From Cepaea nemoralis (lineage: Eukaryota > Mollusca > Gastropoda > Stylommatophora > Helicidae), in NCBI GenBank assembly GCA_014155875.1, contig JACEFZ010028298.1, forward strand, positions 115,001 through 179,000: 64,000 bases of DNA, written 5' to 3'. The notes beneath the pieces are model-generated. The model worked only from the letters and a program-made list of their open reading frames with translations. It ran no database searches and was not told the DNA's origin. Below are positions 10,771 to 21,022 of the stretch, one piece after another (position 1 is the stretch's first letter; every line of letters begins with the position of its first letter). The translations under genes and the position numbers were made by a program.

Positions 10771-11135
10771 AAAAGCACGAACTCCGTAGCCCCAGTCATG
10801 GCCCCACAAAGCACGGACTCCGTAGCCCCAGTCATGACCCCACAAAGCACGGACTCCGTAGCCCCAGTCATGGCCCCACAAAGCACGGACTCCGTAGCCC
10901 CAGTCATGGCCCCACAAAGCACGGACTCCGTAGCCCCAGTCATGACCCCACAAAGCACGGACTCCGTAGCCCCAGTCATGACCCCACAAAGCACGGACTC
11001 CGTAGCCCCAGTCATGACCCCACAAAGCACGAACTCCGTAGCCCCAGTCATGGTCCCACAAAGCACGAACTCCGTAGCCCCAGTCATGACCCCACAAAGC
11101 ACGAACTCCGTAGCTCCAGCCTTGACGCCGGCCAT
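10771..11135 (-). repeat. 36-bp minisatellite made from a SINE C segment
   Basis: Ten units of 'gcacggactccgtagcccca' plus 'gtcatgaccccacaaa'. The unit corresponds to the SINE C body ('gcacgaactctgtagctcca' plus 'gtgaggaccccc' at 59916). Unit length divisible by three gives false open frames on both strands. Confidence 0.9.
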
Positions 11136-11186
11136 CAATTCAATGGAAACCCAAGTTTAAATCCTCTCTAAGGTGATGGATTTTCT

Positions 11187-11320
11187 CCTATCGGGGCAAA
11201 AAGAAAACCTCAACAAGCCCAGTTCGCGGCGGCTGCACTAAGCCAGGCAGTCTTAAATTCTCAGGCTCAAGGACGCCCCCTCCCCCAATACATAGTAAGG
11301 TATTTTAAACAGAAATGACA
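11187..11320 (+). mobile_element. SINE E fragment
   Basis: 'ggggcaaaaagaaaacctca', 'ggcggctgcactaagccagg' and 'ctcaggctcaaggacgcccc' match the copy at 28755-28975, which retains a tRNA-like head. This one lacks the head. Confidence 0.65.
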
Positions 11321-11346
11321 TTTGGCGGGGGGGGGGGGGGGGGGGT
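11321..11346 (+). repeat. G homopolymer
   Basis: About 22 consecutive G between SINE E and a reversed SINE C. Length in the assembly is probably unreliable. Confidence 0.85.
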
Positions 11347-11590
11347 GTCTCTGCATCATGGCGGCGGGTTGTATCCCACATAGCTGGATTTCATTGCGCA
11401 CAGCGGCCTGCTGAAAGCGTTGCCCAATCTACGAACTTTACAGCTGTAACGACGATCAGTGTGAACCTCCCAAGACAACTGCAGTTGTGACCTGAATGCC
11501 AGAGGCTGAAAACGAACCCACAAACCTTTGGAGCGTGAAGCAGACGGCTAGACCGCTGAAATCTCGCTCTACACCACAGAGACACTAATA
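11347..11590 (-). mobile_element. SINE C, minus copy
   Basis: 'gggttgtatcccacatagct', 'ttgcgcacagcggcctgctg' and 'cccacaaacctttggagcgt' are SINE C in reverse. The tRNA-like head is near 11520-11585. Confidence 0.7.
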
Positions 11591-11629
11591 GCTCCCTTCT
11601 ATTGTGCCCCGCGTCACTTCCCTATATAT

Positions 11630-12100
11630 ATATACTAGCTGACCCGGCCCGGCTTCGCCCAGGCCCTGGAGGGGATCTATCTATCTATCAGTCTGTCTGT
11701 CTGCTTGTCTGTCTGTCTGTCTGTCTGGCTGACCCGGCCCGGCTTCACCCAGTCCCTGGTGGGGAGCATCTCATTTAATTAATATAAGTAGTCATATAAG
11801 CTCTCCCGTTCCCGACTATCTGTCTGTCTGTCTGTCTGACCCGGCTTCACCCAGCCCCTGGTGGGGAGCATCTCATTTTATTCATATACGTAGTCATATA
11901 AGCTCTCCCGTTCCCGACTATCTGTTTGTCTGTCTATCTGTCTGTCTGTCTGTCCCGGCCCGGCTTCACCCAGTCCCTGGTAGGGAGCATGTCATTTAAT
12001 TCATTCATATAAGTAGTCAAATAAGCTTCCGTTCCCGACTATCTGTCTATCTATCTGACCCGGCGTGGTTTCGCCCAGCTCCTGGCGCACAGTAACTTAA
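11630..12100 (+). repeat. CTGACCCGGC element heads in tandem
   Basis: Five copies of 'ctgacccggcccggcttcac' or close variants (11639, 11729, 11836, 11952, 12056). They are joined by (CTGT)n/(CTAT)n runs, and three copies continue 'tatataagctctcccgttcc' to 'cgactatctg'. The CTAGCTGACCCGGC start, with a later 'aaaatttcatctcaatcgg' module (12515), recalls a motif pair I know as common in invertebrate genomes. Its class is not settled by this sequence. Confidence 0.7.
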
Positions 12101-12618
12101 AAGAATGTCCTTCCACACACCATTCATTATTTTTAATGAAAACTGAACCAACATGACAGTTGATAAGTTTTGTATGCAGAAAAAGATGGGTTAAAATGTT
12201 ATGCATAATGCATTATTTTTATGCAAACTTTAAAAATACCTTAAAGATTATATAATTATTAAATATAACTCATATGCCTAAAAATAACTATAGACAAAGA
12301 GTTTAACAATAGTGCAGGTAAGTCCAACAATATGACTATAAAGTATATAGAAATGTTATTAAAAGTTATGCCCCTTGAAATAACTTTTCTAGAGTGAAGT
12401 GCCCCTGCTATATAGACATTATATAATGAAAATGGAAAAGTAAATGTTATTAAATAAGTCGAAGATTTTACATTAAGAAATTATTATAGTCGGTTGCAAA
12501 TGAATGAAAGGAAGACGTGTAGAAAATTTCATCTCAATCGGATGTACCGTTATCGAACGCATCCAATACCCACAAACCCACAAACCCACAAACATACACT
12601 CTGTTTTATAGATATAGA
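12101..12618 (+). repeat. Dispersed AT-rich repeat N, copy 2
   Basis: Continues from the last CTGACCCGGC module and matches window positions 1-385 over its right half. It ends in the same 'agaaaatttcatctcaatcg' module and TATAGATATA end, followed by the TG tract. Confidence 0.65.
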
Positions 12619-12630
12619 TATGTGTGTGTG

Positions 12631-12726
<96 letters not shown>

Positions 12727-12732
12727 TTCGCG
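12619..12732 (+). repeat. (TG)n(CGTG)n alternating purine-pyrimidine tract
   Basis: A short (TG)n run followed by about 22 CGTG units. Alternating pyrimidine-purine DNA of this kind favours Z-DNA. It gives a false Cys/Val/Arg frame. Confidence 0.9.
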
Positions 12733-12996
12733 GCAGCCTTGACTTTCTAGTTGTGTTTCCTGGAAAACTTCAGATTCCTCTGGTATTTAGGATCAACCAT
12801 TTTACATTGAAGGGTATCTGGCAGACATTACGATGGTTTTTATTTTAAAATAAACTTTTACTCCGTACAAAATCATTATTTGTTTACATGGTGCACAGCA
12901 TGTTTTCCTTTACATTTGCCAATACAAAAAATACATGTATAAGCACATATGATAATATTACATTCATTACATGGTGCAGTTACCTACACATTATAT

Positions 12997-13345
12997 CAGT
13001 GGTTCTCAACCGGTAGGGAGTCCCCGATTAAGATTATTTTAAGATCGCGTTAATACAAGAACCGATTACTTGATATTGTTTTTTCCTCCATACTTTACGG
13101 TTCTGTACTTCTCGCCCTTCTGAAATTCGTTTTCTAACGTACGTAGACCCGCAAAACACGTTTTATGTAGACGTCTAGACTTGTTCTAGTATGTGTTCTT
13201 AAATTTAGCTTCCAATTTTACTTATACCGCATAGAGGCGGAAAGAGAGGGGGGAGGGGTGTATAGGGAGGAAATACGAAAGGGGGAGTGACATTCTGAAC
13301 ATATGGTGAAGTGATGCATGGGCCAAAATAGGTTGAGAACCACTG
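12997..13345 (+). mobile_element. hAT-type MITE with 15-bp perfect TIRs
   Basis: The left end CAGTGGTTCTCAACC and right end GGTTGAGAACCACTG are exact inverted repeats 349 bp apart. CAGTGGTTCTCAACC is a well-known form of hAT superfamily ends. No transposase frame lies inside. An 8-bp target duplication is not evident, so the insertion is old or the ends are slightly off. Confidence 0.75.
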
Positions 13346-13556
13346 ATTTTCTCACACATACTAAAATCTGTCAACAGATAGTCTTTTATACTGCAAGTAT
13401 TCTCATTCACGCCTAGAAAATAGTTAGGCTGGACGTTACATTGAAATTACAACAAAGGATCATGGAAATATTTATCTTAACATTTAGCTTTATGAAAACT
13501 AGAAATGTTCAGATTTGAACAAGTTTAACGGTATCAATCAATGGATCATACGTTAA

Positions 13557-13605
13557 GGTCACCTCTGAAGTCAGAGTGGGTTTGCCTGATGACGAGTGGC
13601 TTAAG
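13557..13605 (+). mobile_element. SINE A core fragment
   Basis: 'cacctctgaagtcagagtgg' followed by 'gtttgcctgatgacgagtgg' is the SINE A central core, without head or tail. Confidence 0.55.
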
Positions 13606-14420
13606 TTTAAATTGATTGAATACATCAACAACAACAAATACATTATGATGTTTGCTGTTTTGGGTTATGGTTGGTATTGTTCTTTGATTGTGCCGTGTTT
13701 ATTCAATTTCACACTGAAATTGAGTTCCTATGTGATAGTCCTTTTTGTGTTTACTGCATTCATGAGATATCCCTTGATTCACAGCGTCACTACGATTTTC
13801 AAATATGTTTGCTTATGATCTGTGAAATTGGTCTTTCTTCTACATTTTCATATTTCTATGGGCTCTATTCTATTTGTTGATTGCTTTTGTTCGTTTGTCC
13901 ATATTGCTTAATTTGAACTTTCAATTCTGCACTGAAATTCCTTGAAGCAAATTGTCTCCTCTTCACAATACTTCCGACCGAACATGCGCATGAAGAAAAC
14001 TTTCACATTAAAATGTCCTGTCTTTGTCTGGACATCGGAAAATACACAAAGACATGGAAAATGGCGGACGACAGTCAACCGCCGAATTGTTTGACCAAGC
14101 TTTCGCATGCTGCAGTGTTTTCCGATTTGTCTTTCCAAAGAAAAAATATGTCCCGCCAAACAGTTGATTGGGCTGTGGATTGGCCTTCGGTTGTTTGATC
14201 AACAGGCGTTTGTTTATCAACTCGTGTTGTGCCATGGAAATTGGCAGGCGACGCTAAGGGTCTGCTGGCATAGCTTTAGACTAAACCCAATCAAAACTGA
14301 GCTACCGTTGTCAATGGAACAGGAAGAGAGCGGTCAAATATGAGATCAGCATAAACTGCGACCACGTACACCTTCAGACCGATCAGTTGGTATCGCATCG
14401 ACAAGCTTGTGAACAGTTTC
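13606..14420 (+). promoter_or_regulatory. Upstream region of the galaxin-like gene
   Basis: No gene is seen. In 14050-14300 there are several inverted CCAAT boxes ('gattgggctgtggattggcc', 'gaaattggcagg'), a forward 'cccaatcaaaac' and an 'aaaatggcggac' motif. This fits a proximal promoter for the gene starting at 14476. The assignment is by position and motif only. Confidence 0.4.
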
Positions 14421-14428
14421 GGATAAAA
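14421..14428 (+). promoter_or_regulatory. TATA-like box of the galaxin-like gene
   Basis: 'ggataaaaga' lies about 50 bp before the ATG at 14476, which puts transcription start near 14450 and a short 5' UTR. It is a weak match to TATAAA. Confidence 0.4.
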
Positions 14429-14475
14429 GATTTAGCTGCATTCTTTATAGACCTCTCCCAAGGAGACACACAACG

Positions 14476-14920
14476 ATGACTTCAGTGTTGATGAAAAACG
14501 TTTTATTTCTTACACTAGCAGCCATTGCTATAACCTTTGCGTCTGCACAGGCGCCCCGAAAGGCGAAATCCAGAGCCACAGACACACAGAGCACATTCAA
14601 AAAGCCGGATCCCGAAAATGCCGTACCGCAGAGCCCGTTCACGCCGCCACATGTGCTAGTAGTCAAAGAAGTCAGCACAAAGACACCGGAAACATCGACA
14701 TCACCACCAGCTGTGGAAGTTGTAGATGTGAAGGCGCCTCACATCGTTGAGGAGCAACCAGTTCCAAATGCTGGAAGCCCATTCAGCCCACCTCCCAATC
14801 AAAAATGGCAGGAACAAAAGCAAACTACACGTCCGAGTGCGGGAGAAAACAGAAAACCGCAGCAGCCGAAACAACACGTCTCCAACGGTAAATCTTCACA
14901 ATGGCTTGACTCACTGGAAG
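14476..14920 (+). CDS. Galaxin-like secreted protein, exon 1 (signal peptide and Pro-rich region)
   Basis: First coding exon of a secreted protein. ATG at 14476 opens a 148-codon frame. A second Met at residue 6 heads a hydrophobic core (MKNVLFLTLAAIAITFASA) that looks like a signal peptide cleaved near 'ASAQA'. The rest is a low-complexity region rich in Pro, Lys, Gln and Val, with no Cys. The frame would stop at 14923, but the sequence GAAG/GTTAGT is a good 5' splice site at 14921. It leaves phase 1, which the exon at 23072 restores exactly (G + AG). A TATA-like box lies 50 bp upstream. Alternative: a 149-aa single-exon protein ending at 14925. The splice reading is preferred because of the frame match and because the terminal exon carries galaxin-type paired cysteines, usual in extracellular matrix proteins linked to biomineralisation. 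No domain hit could be computed here. Confidence 0.65.
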
Positions 14921-14954
14921 GTTAGTGTTTGAACTCATTTGAATATCTTTGTTT

Positions 14955-15318
14955 CAGCTGTGAAGTGTATTCCCCCACTCTGACAGCTGTGAAGTGTATC
15001 CCCCACTCTGACAGCTGTGAAGTGTATCCCCCACTCTGACAGCTGTGAAGTGTATCCCCCACTCTGACAGCTGTGAAGTGTATCCCCCACTCTGACAGCT
15101 GTGAAGTGTATCCCCCACTCTGACAGCTGTGAAGTGTATCCTCCACTCTGACAGCTGTGAAGTGTATCCCCCACTCTGACAGCTGTGAAGTGTATCCCCC
15201 ACTCTGACAGCTGTGAAGTGTATCCCCCACTCTGACAGCTGTGAAGTGTATTCCCCCCTCTGACAGCTGTGAAGTGTATCCCCCACTCTGACAGCTGTGA
15301 AGTATATTCCCCACTCTG
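14955..15318 (+). repeat. 28-bp minisatellite in intron 1 of the galaxin-like gene
   Basis: Thirteen nearly identical units of 'tgacagctgtgaagtgtatc' plus 'ccccactc', starting about 35 bp after the exon 1 donor. The units are much less diverged than the flanks, so the expansion is recent. It runs straight into a truncated SINE C. Confidence 0.95.
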
Positions 15319-15510
15319 ATTCGGGCTCCGACGGTTGTGGGTTCGATTCCGGGCCGCGTCCTTTGATTCACGAGTGCATTTTTTCAGAGACTCCTGGGGG
15401 TCGTCGCTGGAGCTACAGAGTTCGTGCTTTGTGCGGCGCTTTCCGCGCTGCGTAAAGAGACTGGGCCATATGGGATAAAATCCCAATTAAGTCGACCCTG
15501 TCGACTGTTA
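15319..15510 (+). mobile_element. SINE C, 5'-truncated
   Basis: Starts inside the tRNA-like head ('ccgacggttgtgggttcgat', B box) and continues through 'ctggagctacagagttcgtg' and 'tgggataaaatcccaatt'. It ends in a T-rich run. Confidence 0.75.
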
Positions 15511-15604
15511 AGCGACTTTTTTTTAAGAGTGTGTGAAGTCAATGTACGTCTGTGCCTCCACTCCGGACATTGAGTCAGAGTCTGCGGACAATGAAACGCC
15601 TAAA

Positions 15605-15885
15605 CTTGTGTAGGAAACATGACCACCCAAGGCTTAACCCAGCCAGTCCATATGCGATCTGCTGAATGCTGACCTCGCACAGTGTATATGTCTCCCTGCG
15701 GATGTGACGTTCCTGTGTCCGGTCTTGCACAACACGCTGGTCTCTTAGCGTGGTCAGGGACACGAGAACTCAGCAATACAATTCCCGTGCTGTGGTACTT
15801 TGTTACCGGGCAGGGAACAACCTCACCACCAACCTCACTCCGATAAATACAGGCCATTTTGAGGGATCTGTGGCGATGATTTTTT
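15605..15885 (+). repeat. Dispersed repeat J, copy 1
   Basis: Shares 'ccagccagtccatatgcgat', 'ctgtgtccggtcttgcacaa' and 'accaacctcactccgataaa' with 33690-33945. No coding signal. Ends near a T run at 15880. Confidence 0.55.
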
Positions 15886-15899
15886 TTTTTTTTTTTTTT

Positions 15900-16123
15900 T
15901 TTGCATATCCTATTTACAGGACATCGCTGCCAACACCAGCACTGCTGTTGTTTATGTCTTGGCAAGTTTACGTTCAGTAGTTTGCCTTTACTTTCTGTAC
16001 GACCAGCTCCTATACCAACACCCAGCGAGACACAGTCTGTTGCCAAATCGGTCGCAGCTGTGTTTCGAACGCAGGTAAGCGGGATTACGAACAGCGTCCG
16101 TATGCTTTTGCCATGGAGCCTGG
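15900..16123 (-). mobile_element. SINE B, minus; left arm of an inverted pair
   Basis: A full SINE B read in reverse, from 'gcatatcctatttacaggac' to 'gcttttgccatggagcctgg'. It lies head to head with the plus copy at 16128, separated by only a few bases. Confidence 0.8.
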
Positions 16124-16127
16124 CGAT

Positions 16128-16360
16128 GGGGTTACGGTGCAATTCGTAATTCCGCATACCACGTTCGAAACACAGCTGCAGGTGATTTGCCAACAGACCG
16201 CCTTGTGTTAGTTCCCTTACAAAGGTCAGAGTTCCGGTCGTTCAGAAAGCAATGGCAAACTATTGAACGTAAACTTGCCAAGAAATCACAAACAGCCAAA
16301 ATAAAAATAAAAACCGCTGGAGTCGACTGCCACGTCCTGTAAAGGATATGCAACTAACTT
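16128..16360 (+). mobile_element. SINE B, plus; right arm of an inverted pair
   Basis: Begins in the tRNA-like head 'ggttacggtgcaattcgtaa', then 'acgttcgaaacacagctgca' with the B box. It ends 'cctgtaaaggatatgcaact'. With the preceding copy it makes a ~460-bp imperfect palindrome. Confidence 0.8.
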
Positions 16361-16617
16361 TTTTTGTTTGAGGGATCCAGTGAACTGAAAGCCATTTCAT
16401 GGAACTTATGAGTTAAAATTCACAGCCTGCACTACAACTCACAATTTCTTCTCACAATTTTAATTGTAAACATTGTTTCACGCAGAAGAGGTTAACATAA
16501 AAACTGTTTTAGGCAGCAATCTCTTTCATTCTGTTCCCCTATTCCATACATCTCTACTTTGCATCCGTCCTGTTGATATCCAACATTATCATTAAAGTCA
16601 CCCATTATGATACTTGC
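16361..16617. other. Unassigned intronic sequence
   Basis: AT-rich sequence between two SINE B copies. Nothing recognised. Confidence 0.3.
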
Positions 16618-16860
16618 AGGTCTCCGTAGCAAAGGTCTTACGGATGCGATTCGTAAACCCGCTTACCCGCGTTCGAATCACAGCTGCGACAGATTTGGCA
16701 GCATACAGAGTTGCGCTGGGTTTTAACGAGTTGGTGTGGGAGCCGGTCGATCAGAAAGCAATGACAAACTACTGAACGTAAACTTGCCAAGACATCAATA
16801 ACATTGTTATGCTGGTGTTGACAGCGATGTCCTGTAAAAATGATATGCCAAAAACAAGTA
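16618..16860 (+). mobile_element. SINE B, plus copy
   Basis: 'ccgcttacccgcgttcgaat' holds the B box. The body has 'gaaagcaatgacaaactact' and ends 'gcgatgtcctgtaaaaatga'. Confidence 0.8.
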
Positions 16861-17029
16861 TGATAGTTAATTCTGAATACTTGCACTTCTTGAAGGTATT
16901 CCCCAAATCATTAATCAAATTCATCTATGTTGTCATCACTGCTGTCTGTTGTTGGTGCATAAACTTGTATGATGTTGATATCAGAAGGTCTGCCGCTGAA
17001 CTTTACTAGTAATATTATGAAACAGGTTT

Positions 17030-17337
17030 TGGGATTGGTGAGTTAACGTAATCTGAGAGTTAAAGTAACAATTGTTTGAAATAAGAGGAGTTCACGTATT
17101 CTAAGATAGAATGAGGTAACGTATTGTGAGATAGGATGAGATAACGTATTGAGAGACAGAATGAGTTAAAATAAAAACTGTTTGAAATCAAAAGGATTCA
17201 AATAGTTTGTTAACAGTATTTCATAACAGCAGTTAAATCATGTGTGATAACAGGAGATAAGGTAATCAACTGTTTGAGATAGGAGTTAACATAAACAGCT
17301 TTACGAGATCAAAGGAATTAAAGTATTTTTTTTTCCG
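17030..17337 (+). repeat. Old degenerate tandem repeat
   Basis: Recurring pieces such as 'gagataggatgag', 'gttaaagtaac' and 'actgtttgaaat' at spacings of roughly 35-50 bp. The same pieces occur at 17580-17900, so the array was split by the SINE B at 17338. Confidence 0.55.
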
Positions 17338-17578
17338 CGTTTCCATCCTGTTTCAGGATATTGCGGTCAACACCAGCATCTTTCAGCTGTATGTTGATTC
17401 CTAGGCTAGATTACGCTCATCAGCACGCCACAACTTTCTGAGCGACCGGCTCCATACTCTCATAAGTCACTGGTGCGACTCGGACCGCTTCCAATTCTCG
17501 TGCACTCACGTCAACCACGAGAGTATTCGGGATTACTGAGAAAGCTGCTAACCCCTAGGCCAGGGAGCGGGCAAAGTA
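17338..17578 (-). mobile_element. SINE B, minus copy, divergent
   Basis: 'cctgtttcaggatattgcgg', 'gagcgaccggctccatactc' and 'aacccctaggccagggagcg' follow the SINE B order in reverse. Inserted within the degenerate array. Confidence 0.65.
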
Positions 17579-17929
17579 TGTTATGTCAGAAGAATTTAAA
17601 GTATTTTGAGATTGAAAGACTTAACGTTACTATTGGGGTAAAGGGGGAGGGGGGTGGATATAGAATGATATTAAATATTTTGAAAAACAATGAGTTTTAA
17701 GTTAGGAAAAGATAGGATGTGTTAAAGTAAAATGGCTGTTTGAAACAGATAGAGTTAAATTATGTTGACATAAAAAACAGGGTCACATTATTTTGAGATA
17801 GAAGGAGTTATAGTAAACAAAAGTTTGTGAAAAGAAGTTACAGTAATATGATATAGAACGGGTTAAGGCAACAGCTGTTTAAGAGAATAGGAATGGACAG
17901 TTGAACATTCAATATTACGACATAGATTC
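17579..17929 (+). repeat. Old degenerate tandem repeat, right part
   Basis: Continuation of the array at 17030 ('gagttaaattatgttgacat', 'gagttatagtaaac', 'aacagctgtttaagaga'). Confidence 0.5.
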
Positions 17930-18460
17930 TCACATTTAAACAGTGTCTCATATGTAAACAGTGTCTCATATGTAAACAGTGTCTCATATATAAACAGTGT
18001 CTCATCTGTAAGCAGTGTCTCATATGTAAACAATGTCTCATATGTAAACAGTGTCTCATATCTAAACAGTGTCTCATATGTAAACAGTGCTTCACATCTA
18101 AACAGCGTCTCATATTTAAACAGCTATTTACATCTAAACACCTTTACACATCTAAAGAGTGTTTCGTGTATACACAGCGTCTAACATCTAAACAGTGTCT
18201 CATATATAAATAGTGTCTCATATATAAACAGCGTCTCAAATTTAAACATCTGCTCACATCCAAACAGCTTCTCAAATCTAAACAGCTTCTCACATCTAAA
18301 CAGCTTCTCACATCTAAATTACTCCTCACGTCTAAACAGCTTATATATGTAAACAACTTCTCGCGTCATAAACAGCTTTTCACATCTAAACAACTTTTTA
18401 CGTCTAAACAGCTTGTTATATACATCTAAACAACTTTTTCAACCTAAACAGTTTTTCACG
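17930..18460 (+). repeat. 18-bp minisatellite, second locus
   Basis: Units 'tctcatatgtaaacagtg' on the left grade into 'cttctcacatctaaacag' on the right. This is the same repeat as 7738-8815. More degraded toward 18460. Confidence 0.9.
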
Positions 18461-18469
18461 TCATATCAA

Positions 18470-19880
18470 TCAGTTAGGTGCCGTATCCAAAATGAAGGTT
18501 GTCTGCAATGGATCTCCCACACTGTCTGCTTCATGCCTTGATTGTACAAGTATATTATGTCAGTTTAATTTTCGTCCATCTCTTGATGTTATCTTCCCAC
18601 TTGTATCGTTGTCTACCTCTTGTTCGCTTGCCCTCAACCTTGCCCTCCAGTATGGTTTTTATAAGAGTGTTGTGTCTTTTAAAGTGGCCGAAATATTTCA
18701 CTTGCCTCTATTTTAATTTGTTTCATCAACTCTCTTTTCAGTTCCAGTTTTTCTAGAACCTCTGTATTTGATTTTTTTCCCCCCATGAAATACGACATAT
18801 TCGTCTATATATCCACATCTCCAGGGCTTCTATGCGACTTTCTAGTTGTTTGTTCAAAGTCCAGGCTTCCGCGCCATACAGTAACGTTGAATACACAAAG
18901 CATTTGACTATTCCATTTTTAATACTTCACTTCTGCCATCATCTGTTATTACATGTCCAAGATAGGAGAAACGTCTTCTAGTATTCCCCCCCCCCCCCCC
19001 CCCCCTCCCCGTTTATTGTGTTCATTGATGACATTTGCTTTCCACTGCTAGTTATCATAGTTTTCGTTTTTATTTTGGTTAATATCTAAGCCACAGTCTG
19101 CACCATGTCTGTTTACTCGTTTCACTGGGTTGGTAACTATTGCTCGTTTTCTGCTAGTAACACGGTTTCGTCAGCATACCTAAGATTGTTTATGATACTT
19201 CCATTGATGTTAAGTCCAGGAAATTCAACTTATTTAAAAATTGTTTCTGTGTATATGTTGAAGAGGCTTAGGGACAACAGACTGTCGTACTCCTCTTGTT
19301 ATCTCTATGAGCGACGAATAGTTATTTCCGCATCTAGTTAACGCGTCTTGTTCGCATTACAAGTTACTAAAAAGTCTGATGTCATTTCCGTCTACTCCCA
19401 TATCTTGAAGGCATGTAATTAGTCGTTCATGTTGTACTCTATCAAAAGTTTTCATGTAGTCTATAAAACAAACATATATATTTTTTCTGAACTTCTCTAT
19501 ATTTTTCACTTAGCATCCTCAAACTGATTATTGCTACTCTGGTGCCGCTGTGTTTTGCGGTACTCAAATTGTTCTTCAGCTAATTCCTCATTTTTTTTAA
19601 TTTGAAGTCATTCTTGTATAACTTTGAGTAGTATCTTAGTTGTTTGGCTCATTAAGCTAATAGTTCTGTAATCCCCACAGTCAACAGCATTGGCTACTTG
19701 GGTAGAGTGATGAAAACGGATGTTTTCAAATCCTTGGGAATGTACCCATTAATATATTTATATCATTACATAATTCTGTGATAGTATCAATGCCAAAGCT
19801 GGATAACGATTTTATCATCTTTGTTGTTATCTCGTCAGAATCTACAGCCTTTCCTTCTTTGATTTTTTTTATAAAATAGC
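18470..19880 (-). pseudogene. Decayed RTE-like LINE reverse transcriptase
   Basis: Read on the minus strand with several stops and shifts, the reverse transcriptase domains appear in order. They are 'GDYRTISLMSQTTKILLKVI', the catalytic-aspartate block 'FIDYMKTFDRVQHERLI', and the second catalytic block 'YADETVLLAENEQ' (the second Asp of the usual YADD is replaced by Glu). The C-terminal 'CEAWTLNKQLESRIEALEMW' and a final 'WEIHCRQPSF' follow. The EN domain is absent (5' truncated). A C homopolymer interrupts at about 18986. The many stops make it a dead copy in an intron of the galaxin-like gene, antisense to it. Confidence 0.8.
18986..19010 (+). repeat. C homopolymer inside the LINE relic
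   Basis: About 20 C, one T, then 4 C. Assembly length is uncertain. Confidence 0.85.
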
Positions 19881-20161
19881 CTTCTCTACTTCACATCTAA
19901 ACAACTTTTCATATCTAAACTTTAATTCTTCTTCTTCGTTCATCCGGAGTTTTTTTTCGGACGTGATTGCGTTGTGCCTGTCCACAGCAGAGCTGCGTTC
20001 TTGCGCCGTTAGGCCGACACATCCGACTTCTGCGGGCATTTGTTGACCGGGTTAACCTTCCCGGGGCTAAACTTTAATTAACAAGTTCTCTTTTTTTTTT
20101 TTTTTTGTGCTCGCTTTCTTCTTGCGCGTAGTCCATACACGTGTCACTGCTACTAGTACAT

Positions 20162-20308
20162 GGTGTATTGTTAATGACTGCGGTGTTTGAAAATATTGCC
20201 GGTTCCAGTTTTAATTTTACCTATTATGTTGCATGAACTTTACAGAGGATGAATACAAAACTTGAACTGGCAATATTTTCAAACACTACACAGTCATTGA
20301 AAATACAC
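20162..20308. repeat. Long hairpin (fold-back element), ~55-bp arms
   Basis: The left arm 'gtgtttgaaaatattgccgg' and right arm 'ctggcaatattttcaaacac' are reverse complements. Pairing extends outward to 'ggtgtattgttaatgactg' against 'cagtcattgaaaatacacc'. The loop is about 40 bp. It looks like a small fold-back or MITE-type element; no protein is encoded. Confidence 0.75.
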
Positions 20309-20337
20309 CCTATAGTTTCCACAACTGTGGCGTGCAG

Positions 20338-20573
20338 TAGGCTGATGATTCTTTGCGTGTGGATTAGCTTTCCCTATTACCAGTGTCCCTCGCCATCAGG
20401 CGAACTCACTCCGACTTCTGAGGTACTTGTAATTTACGTCCCAATGTCAAGGACAAGAAGTCAACATGGTAGTCCAATTTACCACTGTAGGGGATGAACC
20501 CGCTACCTCAGCTTCAGCACACCGGAAGTTTTAGAGCCGGTGTTCTTATTCATTCAGACACGCTGACCTCCAG
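20338..20573 (-). mobile_element. SINE A, minus copy
   Basis: 'cctcgccatcaggcgaactc', 'cgacttctgaggtacttgta', 'gatgaacccgctacctcagc' and the head 'cagacacgctgacctcc' in reverse. Nearly complete. Confidence 0.8.
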
Positions 20574-20589
20574 TTTTAGCATGACTATG

Positions 20590-20842
20590 TCTATCATCAT
20601 CTCTCGGAGGAGCAAATGGATCATCATGGTCTGGCAAGAATGAGACAGCGAGGAGTGACGAGGGGATCTGGCCGACGCTCGACGCGCAGAGGAAAGGCGA
20701 GACGGACATATAATCAGATTGCTACTGGTACTATTGGTATTGGAACTCTTCGCTGGCTGCTGAGAATGGGGACGGAGCGCCTATGGGAATGCCCCGAATG
20801 CTGTGATGTCGGTTCCTAGATCAATCAATCAATCAATCAATC
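20590..20842 (+). mobile_element. RNase H-type LINE 3' end with (TCAA)n tail
   Basis: The ORF end reads 'GVTRGSGRRSTRRGKARRTY', 'TIGIGTLRWLLRMGTERLW' and 'CPECCDVGS', then a stop. It is followed by TCAATCAATCAATCAATCAATCAG. The C-terminal Cys-Pro-Glu-Cys ending is shared by the copies at 26527, 35693 and 37380 and marks this LINE family. Confidence 0.7.
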
Positions 20843-21022
20843 AGTCATCATCACCTCCATGTGACCAGCTCCGTGCAGAACGTCGCTCTCATCAAGACGC
20901 ATCGAAAAAGTGTCTCTATCTCCTTCATCGTGCACCCTCATGTCCGAGGATTCCGCAGTGCCCTGTTTCCACCTTCACGCTAGTCGACCCCACTCCACTT
21001 CTTCAATTAGCTATTACTGGTA

